From contig CM067528.1 in NCBI GenBank assembly GCA_034509925.1, positions 8,306,501 through 8,370,500 of the forward strand: a stretch of 64,000 nucleotides of DNA, written 5' to 3'. Below, piece by piece: positions 28,816 through 40,859 of the stretch. Under the pieces are notes generated by a model, which worked only from the letters and a program-made list of their open reading frames with translations, searched no databases and was not told where the DNA came from. The stretch is from Hirudinaria manillensis. Lineage: Eukaryota; Annelida; Clitellata; Hirudinida; Hirudinidae. Made by a program: the position numbers and the translations under genes. Numbering within the stretch: position 1 is the first letter of the stretch; each line of letters opens with the position of its first letter.

Positions 28816-30027
28816 GTAAAGGTGAGGTGGGGCATGCTTTAGGGCGAAATGGGGTATCCATTGGAAACAGACGTGTTAAAGATGGGGCTGCTATAATATT
28901 TGTTGCGGAGTTTTGCCTTCGGTGGGGTGGTGTATTCTCGTGATGTGCATGATTCAGTACCCGCAGATCCGCTCGGAGGGTCCGCACGTGCACTCGGACG
29001 TTGCATCCCCTCATCCCACATAAGCCTCCTTCTTCTTGGCTCATGAGAAGAATCTCTTGCGAGTGTATCCGTTTCGCATGATGATCGATTTGGCGTCAAA
29101 ATTGCATCTGCCGATACTGCTGCCGGCAATGTTCCCATGGGAACGGTGCAGTAAAGAAATCCACGGGTATGAGAAACCTTGTCGGGAACGGGATCAGAGG
29201 ACTTTTTCACACAACCCCGGGATGAGATGATCCTAGTGAAGTGCTATTGGGACGTCCCGTTTATCTGCCAAGTATCTGGGACGACTGTTGTGGGCAGGAA
29301 AGCGAGTAATTAGAATGTAAATGATGTTTCAAGGAAGAGAGTGAAATCTTATTACCGGACCATCTGCTCCGGTTATTCTCCTTGCCTCCTCGCCTCAGTC
29401 TCTTTTAACCCCCGTTTGTCTCCTTTTCGTCCGTATGCCGATTTATTCTATTCTCATTTCATTCTCAGTTATTATTTTGAAAAATTACACGGAGATTGTT
29501 CAATCCTACTGCTTATTCGATTTCGTCATTAAATAATTATTAAATAATTGAAACTAAACTTTTCTTAGAATCATGTGCTCGTCAGTCAATTGTAATGTAA
29601 GCAGTGAAAGGTTCGTTGGGTTAGCAGGAGCAAAGAAATAACGCAATATTCGACTCAAATAAAAAGCAATTGTTCACTTGAAAAATCTTTGGCCTCGCTA
29701 AGCGATCGTCCAGGCGGCGCTCCAATTGCGTCACGCGAGATGCGCATGTGCCAAGGAACGAAACGATACTTATGGAAAAGCGATGTGCCTGGATCGTCCT
29801 ACAATCGGTCTGGAGGAGAGGAGGTAAGAGTGGAAATCATTAATTCTAAATCATATTTATTTTATACCTTGAGAGGTAGATAATGCCACGATATGTCATT
29901 TTTTTCGAGATGTCTTAATGTGAAATGCACCATTTTACCGTATTTTCCGTATGCTTAAGTTTCCTTCATCAGAAATCCTTTTATTATCAAGAAAGCGAAC
30001 AATATCGAGATTCGCGTCACCATCACA

Positions 30028-32167
30028 ATGCTCTCCCCAATTCCGGACCACCCGCCCCCAAAGTATCAGCCCCATGCGGAGACGCCACCGGCCTTACCAG
30101 CCAGACCGAAGCGTCTCGAACTTGATTCGAGGAGCACCTTTTCCAGGTCATCCATTCACCACCCGGTCCAGAAAACCCATCGTTCATGTGAGCAGCAAAG
30201 CTCCAAAGAGGCTCCAACTCCATCCACGGTTCACACCCCGAGGGTTCAAAGGTATTTTTCGAGTCCCCTCAGCCCACATCTCCTCCTTCCAGATTTTACT
30301 CCGCCGAGTAGGCAGCAGAAAATTCACAAGAAAAGAAATGAGCAGTTTTCTCCAATTCCTAACATGGCATCGGATCCTTCGAGTTATTCTGTTGCAACGA
30401 CCATGACAGTGTCGTACAAGAGATCGGAGACTGATTCGAGTTTCACCGATTCTCTCTTGGAAAGCCAGCATCAAGGACTTTCTCAATTGGCTGACTTAAG
30501 GCTTGGCTCGGCACCGATCAGGGAAATTCAGTCGCCTCCGCTGCCAAAGCGAAAGAACATTCAGAGGACTGTGGAGGTCTCAGCCCAGGGTTGTTCATTT
30601 GAAAGCAACTCGAGTATCGAACGACGCAGAAAGGTTGCAAAGTACGTCAGAATTCTCTGGCTCGGTCTGAGCGTCACCATTACTTCGGTTTCTATATTTA
30701 GTTACATACAACCACATTGGTTCGTGAGTCAAACTACGGCCACTAATCTTGGCGTGTTCGGTTATTGTGAACCGAATCGCCTCAAAGCATGGCAAAGGTA
30801 TGGAGAAGGAATGGCCAGATGGAAAAATTACGTCGAACCTATCGATTTGATGAACAGCGATAGGCGCTTTCACAGAGGTAATTCGGGACACAACGTGCCT
30901 AAGGTGTGTGCCCTTTACGGAGGCAAAGCAGGTCTCTCGAATCTGCCCTCGAACATCTGGCAAGTCGGTTGTGTCATGTTCGGAGGCGGATGTGCACTGC
31001 TTCTCGTGTCCAGCGTTTGTACCCTTCTGTGCTTTATGCTCACCTTCGTGGAAGCACTGAGGCAAAAGATTTCTGTAGGACGACTTTGCACTCACACTGC
31101 CTACGTTCAAGTGATGTCAGGTTGGGAAGTTGCTTTCTTTACAATGTATTGTTGCGATATCACCCTAATTTCCTTGCGTACGAATTAAAAGTTAACCTGG
31201 TCGTAAAGGTAGGATTGACTGCTAGCCGGACCTCTTAATCCATTCATTCATCCGTTCGTTCATTCATTCATCTATACAAACATCCACCATCCATCTACCC
31301 AACCATCCATTCAAAATAATGTCGTTGTAACGAATTCCAAAGTTAATTAACAGAAATCATAAAATTCAACGAATTACTCTTTCCTAAAGAGCATACATAC
31401 GTACATGCCTTTGTACCTCCCTAAAGGGATGTTTCCGAAGGGTAACCAATTATTCTCTGAGGGGTCGTTGCGGATCGGCCATCTTAATGGATCCCTGAAA
31501 TCTGTTCTGGTCATGCGCAGAGCAATCTTTTACGGAAATGCGCAGTTTTTTTGCACATTTTTATCGTTATTGTTGGGATAAGGCGAATCCATTCATCTGC
31601 ATGGTTGTTTTAATTTTCATTTTAATTCCAATCGTCAATATTAAGTCTGATGGCAATGATAACGACCGTGATAACAAACGTGATGTGATGATAGTTGCTC
31701 GCGATACGTCATGTGTCCGATTCGTGGCACGTAATGAAGCGATTCTTTTAGCACAAAGAAAACATCTGGCAGTCAAGAATCAAGCACCATAAATATTTAT
31801 TGTGTCACAATATAATATTTACGATGATTCAGCACCAACTTTTGGATTTCATTTATAAAGAGAATTTTTTTAACGATTCGATTAAGCCACGGCATGGTTG
31901 CCTTAAATTATCATTAGATTAAAAGAAAATTATTTAAATGCACAACGTTGATGTCTTTCTTCAGCTTTTCTTCTTATGACCGGAGTGGCCATATTCCCGT
32001 TTGCCCTGGACACGAAGATATCCAATCATTACTGTTTAGGCCCAAATCCTACGAAAGCCTCCCACGGATGTCAGTTGGGCTGGTCTTATGTACTCGCAGT
32101 GACTGCCTCAGCACTGTCCGTGTTTTGTCCCCTACTGGCCTATTACAGTAAAGACAGCACCAAATGA
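30028..32167 (+). CDS. LHFPL-family tetraspan membrane protein with long N-terminal extension
   Basis: Two exons, 30028-31120 and 31965-32167, join in phase (g plus ctttt) to give about 431 residues. The C-terminal 225 residues have the four-helix claudin/PMP22-like plan of LHFPL proteins: TM1 VRILWLGLSVTITSVSIF, a first loop with PHWF and GVFGYC followed by later cysteines, TM2 WQVGCVMFGGGCALLLVSS, TM3 spanning the splice joint (QVMSAFLLMTGVAIFPFAL), and TM4 LAVTASALSVFCPLLAYY. LHFPL members act at junctions or as channel partners, for example LHFPL5 in hair-cell transduction. The roughly 205-residue Pro/Ser-rich extension before TM1 is not usual in the family. An internal ATG at 30364 would shorten it, while upstream exons at about 29690-29829 and 29973 could lengthen it. 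The assignment to the family is good; which paralogue is unknown. Confidence 0.8.
31241..31312 (+). repeat. Imperfect CATT/CATC-type simple repeat
   Basis: A run of diverged tetranucleotides (cattcattcatccgttcg, then cattcattcatc and catccaccatcc) within the intron of the LHFPL-like gene. Confidence 0.8.
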
Positions 32168-33278
32168 TCGACATCTTTCTTTAGAATCGTTTCCAATTTG
32201 TTTTTGGAGATTTTTATTCGATTTGGACGTTGGTCTTTTTCTACGGTTTGTATTACTTATTGTATTTTAAATTTAGTATTTTTTATGAATTTTGAATTAT
32301 TTTATTGGTGTTTTTCGTTGTTGTGCTTTTCATACCTAATTAGTCGGCGAATCGTTGTGGAAAGCTCATTTTTTAAGATTTTTGAACCATGACTTCAATA
32401 CATATTCACATTCGCATGGAACTTATTATATTTCATATTTATTATATTTATTTCCTGCATAAGACTTGTTTGATTTTTCCCTTGCAAGCCTTTTCTGCAT
32501 ACCTGATCAGAACTAATTGTGTATTACAATCAATATCCAATTGTAAATTACTGATTTTGTTGATATGCTTTTGTTCCTTTCATAAACTGTTTTTATTCTG
32601 TTTCATTGCGCTACTGCGAAAGTGTTGCAAAGAAAACCTGCCTGATGCCAATTTTATTTATTAATTTACATGTTTTAAGGATGCAACTTTTGCTCTATTT
32701 TTAATGCAAAGTGTTTCGCTTTATTTTCGTTTTGAATTCGCTGCGCGATGTGCCGCAATCGATTCCGCAAGACATCTACAACCTGGATCGTGTCGGGATT
32801 TGTCGCTTCTTCAATCGGTTGCAGTTAATTTTTCTCAGCAGACTTGCTACGGGGAGTTGGGACAGGGGTCCAAAGATAACCGTTCGTTATCAATAAACAC
32901 TCTAGTGCTCCTAACTAGAAAGTACAGCTCATCGCTGTCTCATGGCCAGACCTTACAACCTCTGCATCGGGATAAGTTCAAAATAATAAGACACAGCTGG
33001 AGAACTCTGGAAAATAATTGACAATCCAATTTACATTTTGAAAAGCATTTTTAGCGTTAATCACTTAATGCGTTGTTTTATTCATTTCGCGGCCCGCACT
33101 TGCACGTTCAGCGGGACTTCGATCACAAAAAAAAATGGGAAACGAAAAACTGTACGAAGTTTCGCCAACTTCGTCTTAGGTTTTGCCGCGACAGGTGGCG
33201 ACAGAACTAAACGGACGATAAGTTTTCTTCGTTAGATGAAAACAGCAAAGTCGAGTCCGAGAATTGGCAGAAGTACGT
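32168..33278. other. Convergent intergenic region, nothing assigned
   Basis: Lies between the ends of the LHFPL-like gene (+) and MARCHF5 (-). It is T-rich in the first half, as expected for a 3' UTR. An ATG-started frame of 105 codons at 32704-33021 has no recognisable protein character. Confidence 0.45.
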
Positions 33279-34995
33279 TCAACAGCTGTCCGGGTGATCC
33301 TGAATTCTTCTCTGAGCCTGTCGTATGTACTGCTGTTGTTTGTAGTAAATTTTCAGGACTCCCTTTATGGTGATGAATGCTATGCCTCCCTATCGAGATG
33401 AAAATATGATTATCAGGACTCGTAATAAAATTGCAGGAGACTCGAAGACATTCAACATTTGTGGAACTCGTCTTAAATTTGATAATCGAGGAAAGGAATG
33501 CGTCAAAGACCGACTACTGCGCCACAACACGTCAACATGTTTTATGCCCATGCAAAAGTCTAACCGACCAGTAACGTCCTCTGAAAATTCGACTCCACTT
33601 GGCCGAAGCACAGCTTTCCGACGATGGTGGCCAGCGTAGGCAAGATCAGGGCCCCACACAAAATCCTCGTGGCGCTCATGGGGTCGGACATCAGGGTCGT
33701 GTCCGCGGGGACCCGGTAATCCTCGGCATTGTCTTGGGAAGATTTAGTAAATTAAGCGATGTAATCCAATGTCAAACGATGGAAGACCAAACAAAAACTT
33801 GGTAAATGGCATTTTGTGAACATTTCAAAGGTAATTGCAAATTTATTAGAACCATTTCATGATAAAAGATGCAACAACATACTTGTGCTTTACAGGTGAG
33901 AAATAATTAATACAAACTCAAAAAAATAGCTTGTAGGTAAATTTCCCAAGTGCAATCTGTAACCCAAAACTCACTGGTTTGGAAGAGATAACTGATGATT
34001 GGCAATTTAGTGGAGTATTTCCTCCAGAGCCTCAACACAAAATCTTCCCATCGGATCATCTTGGACAGTATCAGAGACACCGGTATCATCGGCAGTCCGA
34101 TCAGGAGGAACAACGGGTCGGCTTTTTCCATGACGTTGAGTCCCTCTTTGTGGCCCAAGACCTAAGTAACGTCCCAAAAGAACATTGCATTATGATATAT
34201 TCATAAAAAGCATAGGTCAGTTTTGCAGTCCCACTATATGATAATTGCTAATAAATTCAAATTGTTTACTTTTTAATAAAACAAAAATCTTTTTCAGATC
34301 ACGCTTGTTTTTGTCAAATTTGAGCAAAGTAAAATCTCACTTGCATCACTGTCACTGCTCCATAAGTCACAGCTGTCCAATAAACAGAACCCACAAACAG
34401 ACCACCAGCCACAAATGGGCACAGCTTATAGATTGCTCTGTCAACCAACTCCATAATGCAGATGATCCTACCTATAAAAATATCAAGGTTTAAATTATTT
34501 GAAACACTCAAGCCAATTATCAGGTGAGTTATAACACACATTTTAAAAATTAACAATCGGTCCATTATCATCCTTTAGCAATTCAAAATTTTTGAATTAC
34601 TTTGTTCGGGAAAACATATAAGATACTCTGTGTTGCACTGAGGACAATAAACTCGAGTAGAACTGTTGCCCCTTTGCTTCTCGTCTATCCATCTCTGAAG
34701 GCAAGTGTGGTGGACCCAACGACTTGTACCTCTGCATCGGCACGGATGAACCCACTTGGCCTCCCTGTCGTCGTCTTCAGTTGCGAAACAAACCCAACAA
34801 GACCTGGCATTAATACTAAATGTAACTGCTTGAAGAAGGAAGTTTAGCTTCTGCCAGCAATTATTTTAAAGATGACTAAATGTTATCCATCTTCTTTTAT
34901 ATGATTTTTAAAAAAAACAGAAAAATAAAGACAAGTTCGCAATAAACTTACTTTTCACTTAGTTCAAAGTTCCTCGCGTTCACATTGAGACTCAT
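33279..34995 (-). CDS. MARCHF5: MARCHF5-like mitochondrial RING-CH E3 ubiquitin ligase
   Basis: Six exons in transcript order, all phases consistent: 34952-34995, 34601-34803, 34341-34471, 33975-34161, 33569-33732, 33279-33389. The product is 279 residues; human MARCHF5 has 278. The RING-CH (C4HC3) reads SCWVCFATEDDD, HPCRCRGTSRWVHHTCLQRW and CPQC. Four hydrophobic segments follow, with near-identical family blocks: VGSVYWTAVTYGAVTVMQ, GHKEGLNVMEKADPLFLL, KMIRWEDFVLRLWRKYS, SATRILCGALILPTLATIVG and IKGVLKIYYKQQQYIRQA. The protein sits in the outer mitochondrial membrane, where it ubiquitinates fission and signalling proteins. The donor CTG|gtcggt at 33569 was chosen because it rebuilds the conserved RT-L-GGIAF joint. 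The start is 508 bp from the divergent Cys/His-rich gene. Confidence 0.96.
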
Positions 34996-35503
34996 ATCGC
35001 AAGGTTCGGTCAAGACTCTAAAGCATCAGTGACGATGCATAAACACGAAGCCTTTAATCTGTTAATGTTTTGCTTTACTGAAGTAAATAAAAAATCGTCA
35101 GAAAAAAATTGAGGCACCGACGAAAATATGGCAATTATCATCCACACCGAAGGCAGATGTTGTGACGTATAAGGGCTAGAGATACATTTTTCAACAAAAT
35201 GGATGTTCGTGAAATTCAAAATAATAATTTAATTTGTAATTAAATAATTACACTTCTTGTTTCTAATTCGGTGCTTCTCCAAAAATCCATTGACGTCAAG
35301 GTGATATTGTTATTGTGCCGAGGAAAGCGGACATAACATCCAACCAGCACAAAAGAAGCAATTGCACAAGATCATTTAAATAATATTTATTGGATCTTAA
35401 CGCCTTTACATCAAGAAAGCATTCTAACTAACATTGGCAAAACTTATAATGTTCGATTAATTTTAAGTACAAGTTGCAAGACAAATTTCGCGAGATAACA
35501 GTT
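34996..35503. promoter_or_regulatory. Divergent promoter region with palindromic CRE-like site
   Basis: This 508-bp gap separates the start codons of MARCHF5 (-) and the Cys/His-rich gene (+). It contains a perfect TGACGTCA at 35291-35298, the CREB/ATF consensus palindrome. An AT-rich stretch with TATTTA lies near 35380. A functional role is inferred only from position and the match. Confidence 0.4.
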
Positions 35504-37828
35504 ATGTTCTGCATGTCAAGTCCCAGCTTGAACAGCGAAAATCCTTGTGTCTGCTTATACTCTCAGCTTTCGGCTAGTTTATCATGTCCTACGAATATTT
35601 GTGACACGTCGCATTCGGTGGAGCAACAGTCGTTTCCATATTCCGCGACTTCAAACCAAATTAAGGAAAGAGAATGCTGTTCAAGTTGTGGCAATGAAAT
35701 TCAATCAATACCCACTCAACAACCGAGGCCTTCGTCTTTTCCGATTGAAACATCCCATAACCTTGGACGGAATATCTCTCATAGATTCACTAAAAGGCAC
35801 ACTAGAAAATGTTTCAATTTGATTCATCAGTTGAGAAACCAGCCTCTAAAACAAGGAATTTGCAAAAATTATGTGCTCCCCAATGAAAATAGATGGGAAA
35901 GAATTGCTCATAATTTCTCGTTTGCCGAATGCGAAATTTCTGAATTTAATGATAAAAGCCAGTTTAGAGTCAATAAACGAGAACCAACCCCAGCTTGGTC
36001 TCTGAATAAATCTGAGAAAAATATAACAGGTCAGCGCATTTTGCCTCCTTGTAAACATCTTCAATATTGTCAAATGAAAAATAGGAATTCTTCGCGCTAC
36101 ATGTGTAATTCCTGCGAAAAGTGCGACGGCTATTGTCAGCACAAAATATATTGGCCAAATGATTCTACCTTCAATTGTTTTTCAGCGCCCTCTTCAAACA
36201 GATTCGATTTGTCTCAATCCTACGATAATTCTTACGTGAGAAATTGTCATCCTGAAATGTTAGAAAATTATAATTTTCATCAGACTGGCCACCAGAAGTT
36301 TCAACGAAAGAGAATCCAGCCAAATAACTTTGATAGTCAGAAGAATGGATATCCCATGAATGGCGCGAGAGCCTGCGGCGAATCCAGAAGGAGGTGCCAC
36401 CGCCATTGTTGTCCGAAATATGGCAAGTGTGTCCATTTCTCCAGCCATCCAATCACGAATTACAAATCCATGGAGAAATGTTGTCACTGCCAAATCAATG
36501 GTCACCACTGCAACTGTTTCGTCAAAAGCCTACATGACTGCCAATACCAAAATTACAGCAACTGTTACCATAAGTGGGACGAAAGTCACGAAATGCCTCA
36601 TCATTGTCAGTTATGCAGTCACAGCATAGAAGGCAAACCATGTTGCTTATGTCATGAAAATCATTGCCAATCCTTGGACGAGTTGATGAACTGCTGTGAA
36701 ACTCATGCCGCTCATGCTATTAGCCACATCGACGCTTTGGGCAACCTCGGGCAACTTATCAATGCCTGTGCTTCTAACTTTACAGAGAAGCAACATTTCT
36801 TCAAAAATGTCAAGGAATGTCATATGCATGCCTGGCAAGGCTCGTCTACAACGAATGAAACTGGAACGCAGACGCCTAGAGAACTGCCAAAGAAGAGGAC
36901 CCGTAATACGCAAACTTTCTCCCATCCAAAACAGACTTTCATCGTCAGCAAGGTCTTGAGAAGACCACGATGCTCTCGCAAGCCCTATCATAAGAGACCA
37001 CGACTAATTTACTTTGTATGTCGAAGGAAACAGCTCTTAAAGAAGCGGGCCTTAATGCAGAAAGAAAATTTATTTGAGAATTCAAATTGGACCGACGCTT
37101 TGGTTACAAACTGTCAAACTGATGAAGAGATTCTGAAGATCAACCCATTACGTCTAAATGCCTACTTTAAGAATGCCATTTCAGAGTGTCGGGCAGCACT
37201 TTTGCGAGGTGCTTTGCCATCGACTTGCGAAAAAAAAGTTACAAACTTGCAAAGCTTCTCCTCAAAATCATTTAATAGCTATCACAATTTCATTGTACAA
37301 AACAACGATCACATGGAAAAGCTGAATAATCGAGAGAACGACGTCAGCAACTTGTCCGGCTGTTTACAAGCAATAAACAAATACGACTGTCCAATCAATC
37401 GCGACATGGTGGACAAAGAAATGCATCCTTCAAACCTTCAGCCCTTACTCTTTCATGGAAAACGCGAGACCTACGAAAGACAGAAAGCACTCGAACTCGA
37501 AGGAGGAAAGGCCGATTCGTTTGAATATCCAATTATTCCAGATCTATTTTACCGCGGTCCTAAAAGCTACGGCTGCCCAGCCTATCAAGTGGAAAACGAT
37601 AAGCCATTATTGCTGGGTCAATCGGTTCACAACGATTCTGTACATCCGTGCTACAACCTTTTTAAGGCAGAAATCGGCCACAACAACAGTTCCTCGGCCG
37701 ACGAAGAATGTGAAAATTCGAGCAGTCACAAACTTCAGAGCGGATCGTTCGTAGGACCTTTCCACCAATTCCTTCTGCCATCTGTCGAAGAGGTGTTTCG
37801 CGTGAGCCAGCATTCATTTGTTAAATAA
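35504..37828 (+). CDS. Intronless Cys/His/Asn-rich orphan protein, 774 residues
   Basis: One uninterrupted frame of 775 codons, by far the longest unexplained frame in the window. The first in-frame ATG is 35504, with a second at 35513. I do not recognise any family. The central part, roughly residues 180-420, is packed with Cys and His, often as CxxC, CxxH or HCxxC (CNSCEKCDGYCQHK, CHRHCCPKYGKCVH, CCHCQINGHHCNC, CQLCSHSIEGKPCCLCHENH). This looks like repeated metal binding, but no standard zinc-finger spacing recurs. A basic region (KVLRRPRCSRKPYHKRPRL) follows, and the last 250 residues are rich in Asn and Ser. No signal peptide or membrane helix is visible. The stop codon lies inside an AATAAA polyadenylation hexamer. 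It diverges from MARCHF5. A nuclear or germline metal-binding role is possible but unsupported. Confidence 0.72.
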   Translation: MFCMSSPSLNSENPCVCLYSQLSASLSCPTNICDTSHSVEQQSFPYSATSNQIKERECCSSCGNEIQSIPTQQPRPSSFPIETSHNLGRNISHRFTKRHTRKCFNLIHQLRNQPLKQGICKNYVLPNENRWERIAHNFSFAECEISEFNDKSQFRVNKREPTPAWSLNKSEKNITGQRILPPCKHLQYCQMKNRNSSRYMCNSCEKCDGYCQHKIYWPNDSTFNCFSAPSSNRFDLSQSYDNSYVRNCHPEMLENYNFHQTGHQKFQRKRIQPNNFDSQKNGYPMNGARACGESRRRCHRHCCPKYGKCVHFSSHPITNYKSMEKCCHCQINGHHCNCFVKSLHDCQYQNYSNCYHKWDESHEMPHHCQLCSHSIEGKPCCLCHENHCQSLDELMNCCETHAAHAISHIDALGNLGQLINACASNFTEKQHFFKNVKECHMHAWQGSSTTNETGTQTPRELPKKRTRNTQTFSHPKQTFIVSKVLRRPRCSRKPYHKRPRLIYFVCRRKQLLKKRALMQKENLFENSNWTDALVTNCQTDEEILKINPLRLNAYFKNAISECRAALLRGALPSTCEKKVTNLQSFSSKSFNSYHNFIVQNNDHMEKLNNRENDVSNLSGCLQAINKYDCPINRDMVDKEMHPSNLQPLLFHGKRETYERQKALELEGGKADSFEYPIIPDLFYRGPKSYGCPAYQVENDKPLLLGQSVHNDSVHPCYNLFKAEIGHNNSSSADEECENSSSHKLQSGSFVGPFHQFLLPSVEEVFRVSQHSFVK

Positions 37829-37830
37829 AA
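37825..37830 (+). terminator. AATAAA polyadenylation signal overlapping the stop codon
   Basis: The hexamer AATAAA contains the TAA stop (37826-37828) of the Cys/His-rich gene. If used, the mRNA would have almost no 3' UTR. Confidence 0.45.
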
Positions 37831-40428
37831 TTATATTAAAGCTCCCTTAAATGAAGCAAAATCTGTTTTGGTCGATTTTTAATTTCCGACTCCGTACGTT
37901 CTGACGTGGACGGTCCGATAGATTAGCTTCAATTCAGCTAGATTTCAATTTGACATTAAATCATATTCTCCTGTAGTTTTTTGAGAAACAAAAACAGATA
38001 TGAAATGGATGATTTAAAAAAAAAAACTAGAAAATTCGAAAATTTTCCATGAGTTACTGAAAACAAATTAGTACTTAAATTTCCAGACAACTGGTTTTTG
38101 TGGGGACATCAAAGAACATCAAATTTCGAATTCGGAAGACGACAGACGCTCATCGGAATGGAAAGAGATATTTTGTGTCATCGGAAATGGTCACATGCAA
38201 AGATGAAATGCACCTATCGAACGAATGTTATGAATTTTACGTTGAAAAGACCTCACACCATTTCGTTTACCTATTCTATAATGCGCCACTTTTTGTATAA
38301 AATATTGCAAAATTCATTCATTTTTTATTGTGCAATGAGTACCAATGAAGAAATTCAATTGGAGGCATCCTAAAAAAAAACTTATGACGTCTCGAGCGCC
38401 TAAAGTTGATTATGAGCTGTGGCCAGTAGTCAGTTCACTTAAATTTCAATCGTGGTGTCAGCTGCAGGGACTTTCTTAAATTAAACACAGAAATTTATAA
38501 ATTTCAAATAAACAATTTATGTCCCAAAATATCCTTCCGAACGGAAATGAAACGCACTTCTTATCTTTATTTAATATTTTAAAATCATTCCATTTTAAGT
38601 CAGGTTTGCTGTAGACTAGCATGAGAACCTTTCTCGGCATTTTATAAATTATAACTCGGCATATTATCAACATCGCATGAAATATCAACAGCGCAATCAT
38701 CATGAAAATCATGGCGAGAATTCATTTTGAAACAAAGAATCATCATTTGTTGTTCTCGTTATGGCTGTCGTAAGCAATTTGCCTTCCCCAGACAACAAAG
38801 ATTCTTCTATTGTTGCTACCAAGCGACTTACATTACTTATTGACTCATTTCAATGATTTCATCACCAATGTAATCAATGTTGCCGTCAATGTAAATGTTT
38901 TTATTATTATTATCGATATCATCATCATATGCATCTCTAATATCACTATTGATAAATATTTAATAAATATTTTTAATTATATTATTTTTAATATTAAATC
39001 AACTTTGAAGTAACGGACAACAAAGAAAGCTGCTGACATAAGATTCTTCACCTTCTTTGTGGCTTCCCTGGTCAACCAGGCATCTTCCCTGGAAACTCTC
39101 ATTACGCCGTGCAGCTAAATTATTTTGGCACCGATACTTTGGATACTTAAAAATATTTGCACTCGTAAATAATTAATAATTAAATAATTTAAGTCATTTA
39201 AGATGAAAAGGTTTCTATAAATGAATAATCTCAATGATTTCTGTTTTTGCATTAAGCAGAAAGCATGCATTTTCCAAGAAACATTTGTCAAGCAACGAAG
39301 AAACAGCATTCGTTGTTCATTCCGGTTAACGTTCTTTGTTAGCAGATGTTATATAAAGACCCGCGCATTTTGCAATACTTTGAATGGCAGCTCTTGAGAG
39401 CTTCGAGATTATGTGCTTCTGTAAGTCAACACGGTCGGTTTTTCCAGAAGACCGATCCCGTGGTATCATGGCCGTGGTACAAACGTTTTGCCATTAGCAA
39501 ATGTCGAACTTTCTTTCGTTTAAGCAACAATATGAATCTAATTAAAATACTAATTAAAACGCTAGATAAAAGGCTTTTTAATTGAATAATTTTTAATGTT
39601 TTAGCATTAAAGTGTAAAGGAATTCTTAATTTTCTAAATTATTTAATAGTTTAATTAAAGCAATTAACAGCGGCCAAACTGGCAGACGCGGTTGCGGTTC
39701 GTCTAATAGAATCTGACGTCTTATAAATTGGATACATTTTAAACCTTTTATTTTAACAAAATGTTACTCTATTTTAATCGAATTAAACATTTTAATGACT
39801 AATTTCTTTCATTGACGCGTTAGAAATTAGCATCGAAATGAGAAAAGTGCCGTTCGACAACCAATAGCCTGGCAATTACCGAATATTACCTTTAATTACC
39901 ATTATTAGCTTCGATGCGTTGACGAAAGAAATTGCTAATATATTTTTCTGGGAAATTTTTATTTCAAAGAAAACAACTTTATTTATATATTCTCGTAGAA
40001 TGAAAGTTATCCGAATGCTCCGATGCATAGCTTGTTTATTTTTAACAACGCTTGGGGAGGTTGCTTGGAAACGCTTTCATAAAATATTCGCCAGATCTCA
40101 AGAATTCTCACTACAAATGCTTTACGCACTTTCTGCACCCTCGAACCAAATGAAGCTTTTGTGATGTTTCACAGAAGTTCTGCGAAATCTTAGAATTCAG
40201 AGAATATCCATTCGATATCGAATTGCAGACGAGAGATCGAAGCGATTAGGAAAACGACTCGGTATTTAATTTACGTGGACCTTTTGCTACGATTTGCAAC
40301 GTGCCGAACGCGGAAATTTTATTCCGTTGAGTCGTGAAGTGTCGGATATTTCGGTTCTCAACTGTTGAGGTCGATTGAGAAGAAATATCGAGACACAAGC
40401 AGTGAACTTATGCGAATGAATTTTAGAG

Positions 40429-40512
40429 TGAATGATTGGTATGCAGGTGAATGATTGATGTGCAGGTGAACGATTGTTGTGAATGATTGGTGTGCAGATC
40501 AACGATTGTCTG
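40429..40512 (+). repeat. Minisatellite of about 19 bp units
   Basis: Successive units begin tgaatgattgg, tgaatgattga, tgaacgattgt, tgaatgattgg and caacgattgtc, most ending in tgtgcagg. Roughly four imperfect copies, two of them shortened. Confidence 0.75.
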
Positions 40513-40859
40513 TGTGAACGTCTGTGATAAACTGTTTCAAGGACCACTTTTTGAATGAGCAAAAAAATGTTTCTTAGAACAAAACCGAACCTCTCTCTCT
40601 CTCTAATATCAGCATCTCATCTCCCAACGACCTCCTCTCACGAATTTCTCTCCAATTCAAAGTGCCTTTGAATCTCATGAATTATGACCAAATGTTTTGT
40701 ACAAGTCTAAAATCTGTTAAAATCATTTTGTAATATCACTATTTTTCCTTTTAAATATCCAGAAATCATAATGAATCGTTTGTCAAAAATCTCCCATCAA
40801 CTTGACCTTGATATTCGGTGCTCGGAGTTCGCACTCTCAACTGTACCCTTGAGATATCT

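Larger units (their letters stand above)
27374..30027. other. 2.65 kb intergenic region with SINE-like and simple repeats
   Basis: No gene is supported. The part from 27.9 to 29.3 kb is more GC-rich than its surroundings and shows several overlapping antisense frames of 95-133 codons with no protein character. It includes a tRNA-derived SINE-like segment at 28433-28490 and an (AATG)n run near 28793-28815. Near 29690-29829 and 29973-30027 are two stretches bounded by plausible splice sites that may be 5' exons of the LHFPL-like gene. The second stays open into its frame. Confidence 0.45.

Noticed and set aside
28324..29210. Cluster of overlapping minus-strand frames of 95-133 codons
   Set aside because: They occur in a GC-richer patch that includes a SINE-like element. 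Composition is Arg/His/Thr-rich with no domain, and none has convincing splice or start context.
30595..31110. 171-codon minus-strand frame
   Set aside because: It is the antisense shadow of the LHFPL coding exon.
32704..33021. 105-codon plus-strand frame
   Set aside because: No recognisable family, no splice context, and it lies between two convergent genes where 3' UTR is expected.
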